15,489 nucleotides of DNA from an uncultured Actinomycetes bacterium (lineage in GTDB: Bacteria > Actinomycetota > Actinomycetes > S36-B12 > UBA5976), in contig CALBND010000049.1 of the NCBI GenBank assembly GCA_937896305.1, positions 1 to 15,489 of the forward strand. Direction: 5' to 3'. Below the pieces are notes generated by a model. It searched no databases. It was not told the DNA's origin and was given only the letters and a program-made list of their open reading frames with translations. The translations under genes and the position numbers were made by a program. The number at the start of each line of letters is the position of its first letter. The stretch's first letter is position 1. Below are positions 12,715 through 15,489 of this stretch, in pieces.

Positions 12715-15489
12715 CTATTTTTTAGTAATCCAGATTTTTAATTCTAGCTCTTGTTCAGTAGTGGTTGGTTCAGATTCACTAGTTTGATTATCAAAACTGA
12801 CAGCCAAAACCTCACCGGTTATGCTTTCTTGATGAGTGGTGATTGCTTCTAAAGTTTCTGAATTTGAAGTTTGGAAATTTATTTTTATTCGATCAGATAC
12901 GTCAAGACCAGTTGATTTTCTGGCTTCTTGGATTAGTCTTATGATTTCTCGAGCGGTACCTAGACTTTTTAGTTCTTTACTTATCTCTAAATCAAGAGCG
13001 ATCGTTTCACCATCGGCACTCATCACAGCCCACCCTTGCCTTGGGGTTTCGGTGATGATGACGTCTTCCATGTTGATTTCTAAAGATTTATCTCCAACTT
13101 GAATATGAGAGGAGTTCTTATCTCTTAATTCTTGAACTAGTTTTTGTGGATCACTTAGCACAATTGCTTTTGCTAAAGCAGGGGTATCGGTGGCGTATCG
13201 TGCTCCCAGGGTTCTGAAGTTTGCTTTCACGCTGACATTTACTAAGTCACCTGTGATGTCTAGTGATTGTAAATCAAGAATATTTAATTCATCGGCTAAC
13301 TGATCCCTTAAATCTTGGGGAATATTTTTCCAGTTTCTTGCAGAAACTAAAGCTCTTGAAAGTGGTTGTCTATTTTTAACTTTGGCTTCAGCACGTGCGC
13401 CTCGACCTAATTCAACAAGTCTTCTAATCAATCCCATGTTTTCAATCAAGTCTGTACGAATTTGTGACGTATCTGATACAGGCCAGTTAGCTAAATGCAC
13501 AGATTCTAAATCACTATCAGTGGTAGTTCTAAACATGTCTTGCCAAACTCTTTCAGTTATAAATGGAACAAAAGGAGCCATTAATAAAGTAATTGTGCGA
13601 AGTGCTTGATGAAGAGTTTCTAAGGCAACTGGATCCCCATCCCAAAATCTTCTTCTGTTTCTTCTGACATACCAATTAGACATGTCATCCACCACATCAG
13701 CCAAAACTCGTCCAGCTTTTTGGGTATCAAAATTTTCTAAGGCATTTGTTACTTGTATTACTGCATCATTAACTAAACTAATTAACCATTGATCTATTTC
13801 TGGTCTTTGTTCGATTGGAGCAACTTTTTTACCCGGTTTATGTTCTGACAAACGTGTGTAAAGAGATAAGAATGAAGCTGTATTCCAGTAAGTCAATAAA
13901 ACTTTTCTTGTTACTTCTTGGATGGCGCTGTTGCCAACTCTTCTGGCTTGCCAAGGTGAACCAGAGGCCAACATGAACCATCTGACTGAATCTGCCCCGT
14001 GTTCATCCATTAATTTAATTGGTTCCAAAACATTGCCTAAATGTTTACTCATCTTGCGACCCTTTTCATCCAAAATATGACCTAGGGTAACAACATTTTT
14101 GTAGGAACTTTTATCGAATACTAAAGTTCCAATTGCCATAAGAGTGTAAAACCATCCACGGGTTTGATCTATTGCTTCGCAAATAAAATCAGCTGGATAA
14201 TTTTTCTTAAACAACTCTTGATTTTCCTGTGGGTAATTTAGTTGGGCAAAGGGCATTGCTCCAGAGTCATACCAACAGTCAATAACTTCAGGAACTCTGG
14301 TGGCAACTTTTTTACATTCTGGGCAATCAAAAGTTATGTCATCCACATAAGGTCTATGTGGATCAGTGTTAGTTACATCCTTTTTTGATAATTCACTTAA
14401 TTCTTTTAAAGATCCAATGGCAGTTTGATGTTTGTTTTCACAAATCCAGATCGGAAGGGGGGTACCCCAATATCTATTTCTTGAAAGCGCCCAGTCAATA
14501 TTATTATTTAACCAATCTCCGTAGCGACCATGTTTAATTGTGTTAGGAAACCAATTTGTTTTTTCATTTTCTCTTAAAAGTTCATCTTTAATTGCAGTGG
14601 TTTTGATGTACCAGGAAGGTTGCGCGTAATACATTAAAGGTGTGTGACATCTCCAGCAATGCGGATATTGATGTTGGTAAGCTAATTCTTTGAATAATAT
14701 TTCACGTTTCTTTAAATCTTTAATAATGTCTTTGTCCGCCTTTTTGAAAAACTGCCCGGCAACAAGTGGGGTAGTGGGTGCAAAATAACCATCAGCTTGA
14801 ACAGGGTTAATGACTGGCAATCCATATTTTCGACAAACCAGTAAATCTTCAGCACCAAAAGCTGGAGATTGGTGAACGATTCCTGTTCCATCTGCTGTTG
14901 TTACATAGTCAGCTAAAACAACACTGTGTAGAGCTTCAGGTTTTTCCTCAAATAATTCATCGCCATATGGAGCTTGGTAATGAATACCTTCTAAATCTTT
15001 TCCTTTAACACTTGTGAGTATTTTTGCTTCTTCGCCTAAAAGTCCAACTAGTTCTTTAGCGATAACGAAATGCTCATCACCCAGGCTTGCTACAACGTAA
15101 TCAATTTTTGGCCCCACGGCAGCAGCTGTATTGCTGATGACTGTCCATGGAGTAGTTGTCCAAACTAGAAGTGAAAGATTTTTATATTTATTGAATAGTT
15201 CACCATCTGTAAGAGGAAATTTTACATAAATTGATTGATCAGTAATAGATTCATAACCTTGGGCTAATTCGTGGTCAGAAAGCCCAGTTCCACAACGTGC
15301 ACAATATGGACTAACTCTGTAATCAGAGACTAGTAGACCTTTTTTGTGAATTTCTTTTAGTGACCACCAAACAGATTCAACATATGAAGGATTCATTGTC
15401 CAATAGGCTTTATCAAAATCAACCCAGTAGCCCATACGTGTCGTCATAGCCGTAAATTCGTCAACGTTTCTTAAAACAGACTCTCTACA
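12715..15489 (-). CDS. ileS: IleS, isoleucyl-tRNA synthetase (5' end beyond right edge)
   Basis: Charges tRNA-Ile and edits mischarged valine in the cytoplasm. The frame is open to the right edge, so the ATG at 15447 is internal: upstream codons read CRESVLRNVDEFTAM, typical IleRS sequence. 924 residues are visible; the HIGH-motif N-terminus is missing. Seen in order: CARCGTGLSDHELAQGY, the editing-domain WTTTPWT and GTGIVHQSPAFGAEDL, CWRCHTPLMYYAQPSWY, RNRYWGTPLPIW, FDCPECKK, the catalytic GRKMSKHLGN (KMSKS-type loop, here KMSKH) and an anticodon-binding C-terminal region. YCARCGTGLSDHE and KMSKH point to the eukaryote-like (type 2) IleRS common in actinobacteria, a class associated with low mupirocin sensitivity. 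It converges on divIVA with no spacer. Confidence 0.97.
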   Translation of the reverse strand, partial: CRESVLRNVDEFTAMTTRMGYWVDFDKAYWTMNPSYVESVWWSLKEIHKKGLLVSDYRVSPYCARCGTGLSDHELAQGYESITDQSIYVKFPLTDGELFNKYKNLSLLVWTTTPWTVISNTAAAVGPKIDYVVASLGDEHFVIAKELVGLLGEEAKILTSVKGKDLEGIHYQAPYGDELFEEKPEALHSVVLADYVTTADGTGIVHQSPAFGAEDLLVCRKYGLPVINPVQADGYFAPTTPLVAGQFFKKADKDIIKDLKKREILFKELAYQHQYPHCWRCHTPLMYYAQPSWYIKTTAIKDELLRENEKTNWFPNTIKHGRYGDWLNNNIDWALSRNRYWGTPLPIWICENKHQTAIGSLKELSELSKKDVTNTDPHRPYVDDITFDCPECKKVATRVPEVIDCWYDSGAMPFAQLNYPQENQELFKKNYPADFICEAIDQTRGWFYTLMAIGTLVFDKSSYKNVVTLGHILDEKGRKMSKHLGNVLEPIKLMDEHGADSVRWFMLASGSPWQARRVGNSAIQEVTRKVLLTYWNTASFLSLYTRLSEHKPGKKVAPIEQRPEIDQWLISLVNDAVIQVTNALENFDTQKAGRVLADVVDDMSNWYVRRNRRRFWDGDPVALETLHQALRTITLLMAPFVPFITERVWQDMFRTTTDSDLESVHLANWPVSDTSQIRTDLIENMGLIRRLVELGRGARAEAKVKNRQPLSRALVSARNWKNIPQDLRDQLADELNILDLQSLDITGDLVNVSVKANFRTLGARYATDTPALAKAIVLSDPQKLVQELRDKNSSHIQVGDKSLEINMEDVIITETPRQGWAVMSADGETIALDLEISKELKSLGTAREIIRLIQEARKSTGLDVSDRIKINFQTSNSETLEAITTHQESITGEVLAVSFDNQTSESEPTTTEQELELKIWITKK

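Noticed and set aside
14459..14468. Perfect palindrome GGGGTACCCC within ileS
   Set aside because: It encodes the universally conserved WGTP of the IleRS RNRYWGTPLP motif, so coding constraint explains it.
15445..15447. ATG at 15447 as the true ileS start
   Set aside because: The frame continues upstream with typical IleRS sequence (CRESVLRNVDEF) to the window edge, and the HIGH-motif region is missing.

Overview
This window is a cell-division and cell-wall (dcw) region from an AT-rich actinobacterium. The sequence looks to be roughly 35-40 % G+C by eye. The lineage call rests on several points: FtsZ has an actinobacterial N-terminus (SPQNYLAVIKVVG) and ends in DDLDVPDFLK; the order ftsZ-pgeF-yggS-sepF-yggT-divIVA is actinobacterial; there is no ftsA; and IleRS is of the eukaryote-like type. 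Low G+C, overlapping genes and almost no intergenic DNA suggest a streamlined free-living lineage. A freshwater Nanopelagicales (acI)-like organism is my best guess, but it is inference.

Layout. (1) 3-2848, plus strand: the 3' part of murG, then murC and ftsQ, tightly packed. They make lipid II and recruit the divisome. (2) 2849-8476, minus strand: a five-gene block read right to left, pntAA-pntAB-pntB (three-subunit proton-translocating NAD(P) transhydrogenase) and then two overlapping genes for Fe-S PD-(D/E)XK nucleases. This block separates ftsQ from ftsZ. (3) 8477-8692: the only sizeable non-coding stretch (216 bp), a divergent promoter region with hairpins just upstream of ftsZ. (4) 8693-12714, plus strand: ftsZ, pgeF, yggS, sepF, yggT and divIVA, covering the Z-ring, its membrane anchor, peptidoglycan quality control, PLP homeostasis and polar growth. 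(5) 12715-15489, minus strand: ileS, running off the right edge.

How the genes work together. MurG and MurC act in peptidoglycan precursor synthesis. PgeF edits mis-made precursors. FtsQ, FtsZ and SepF build the septum, and DivIVA directs polar wall growth. The transhydrogenase uses proton-motive force to make NADPH, part of which MurB would use for wall precursors (inference).

The least ordinary part is the nuclease pair at 2849-5631. The larger protein is two Cas4/AddB-like Fe-S modules in tandem. By eye, the first module keeps its four cysteines but has lost catalytic residues. The protein ends in EEEIPF, closely resembling the acidic C-terminal tip of single-stranded DNA-binding protein (SSB). 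I consider this the best candidate for an undescribed DNA-processing system here. No gene-free stretch exceeds 300 bases. I see no tRNA, rRNA, CRISPR array, insertion sequence or convincing intrinsic terminator.
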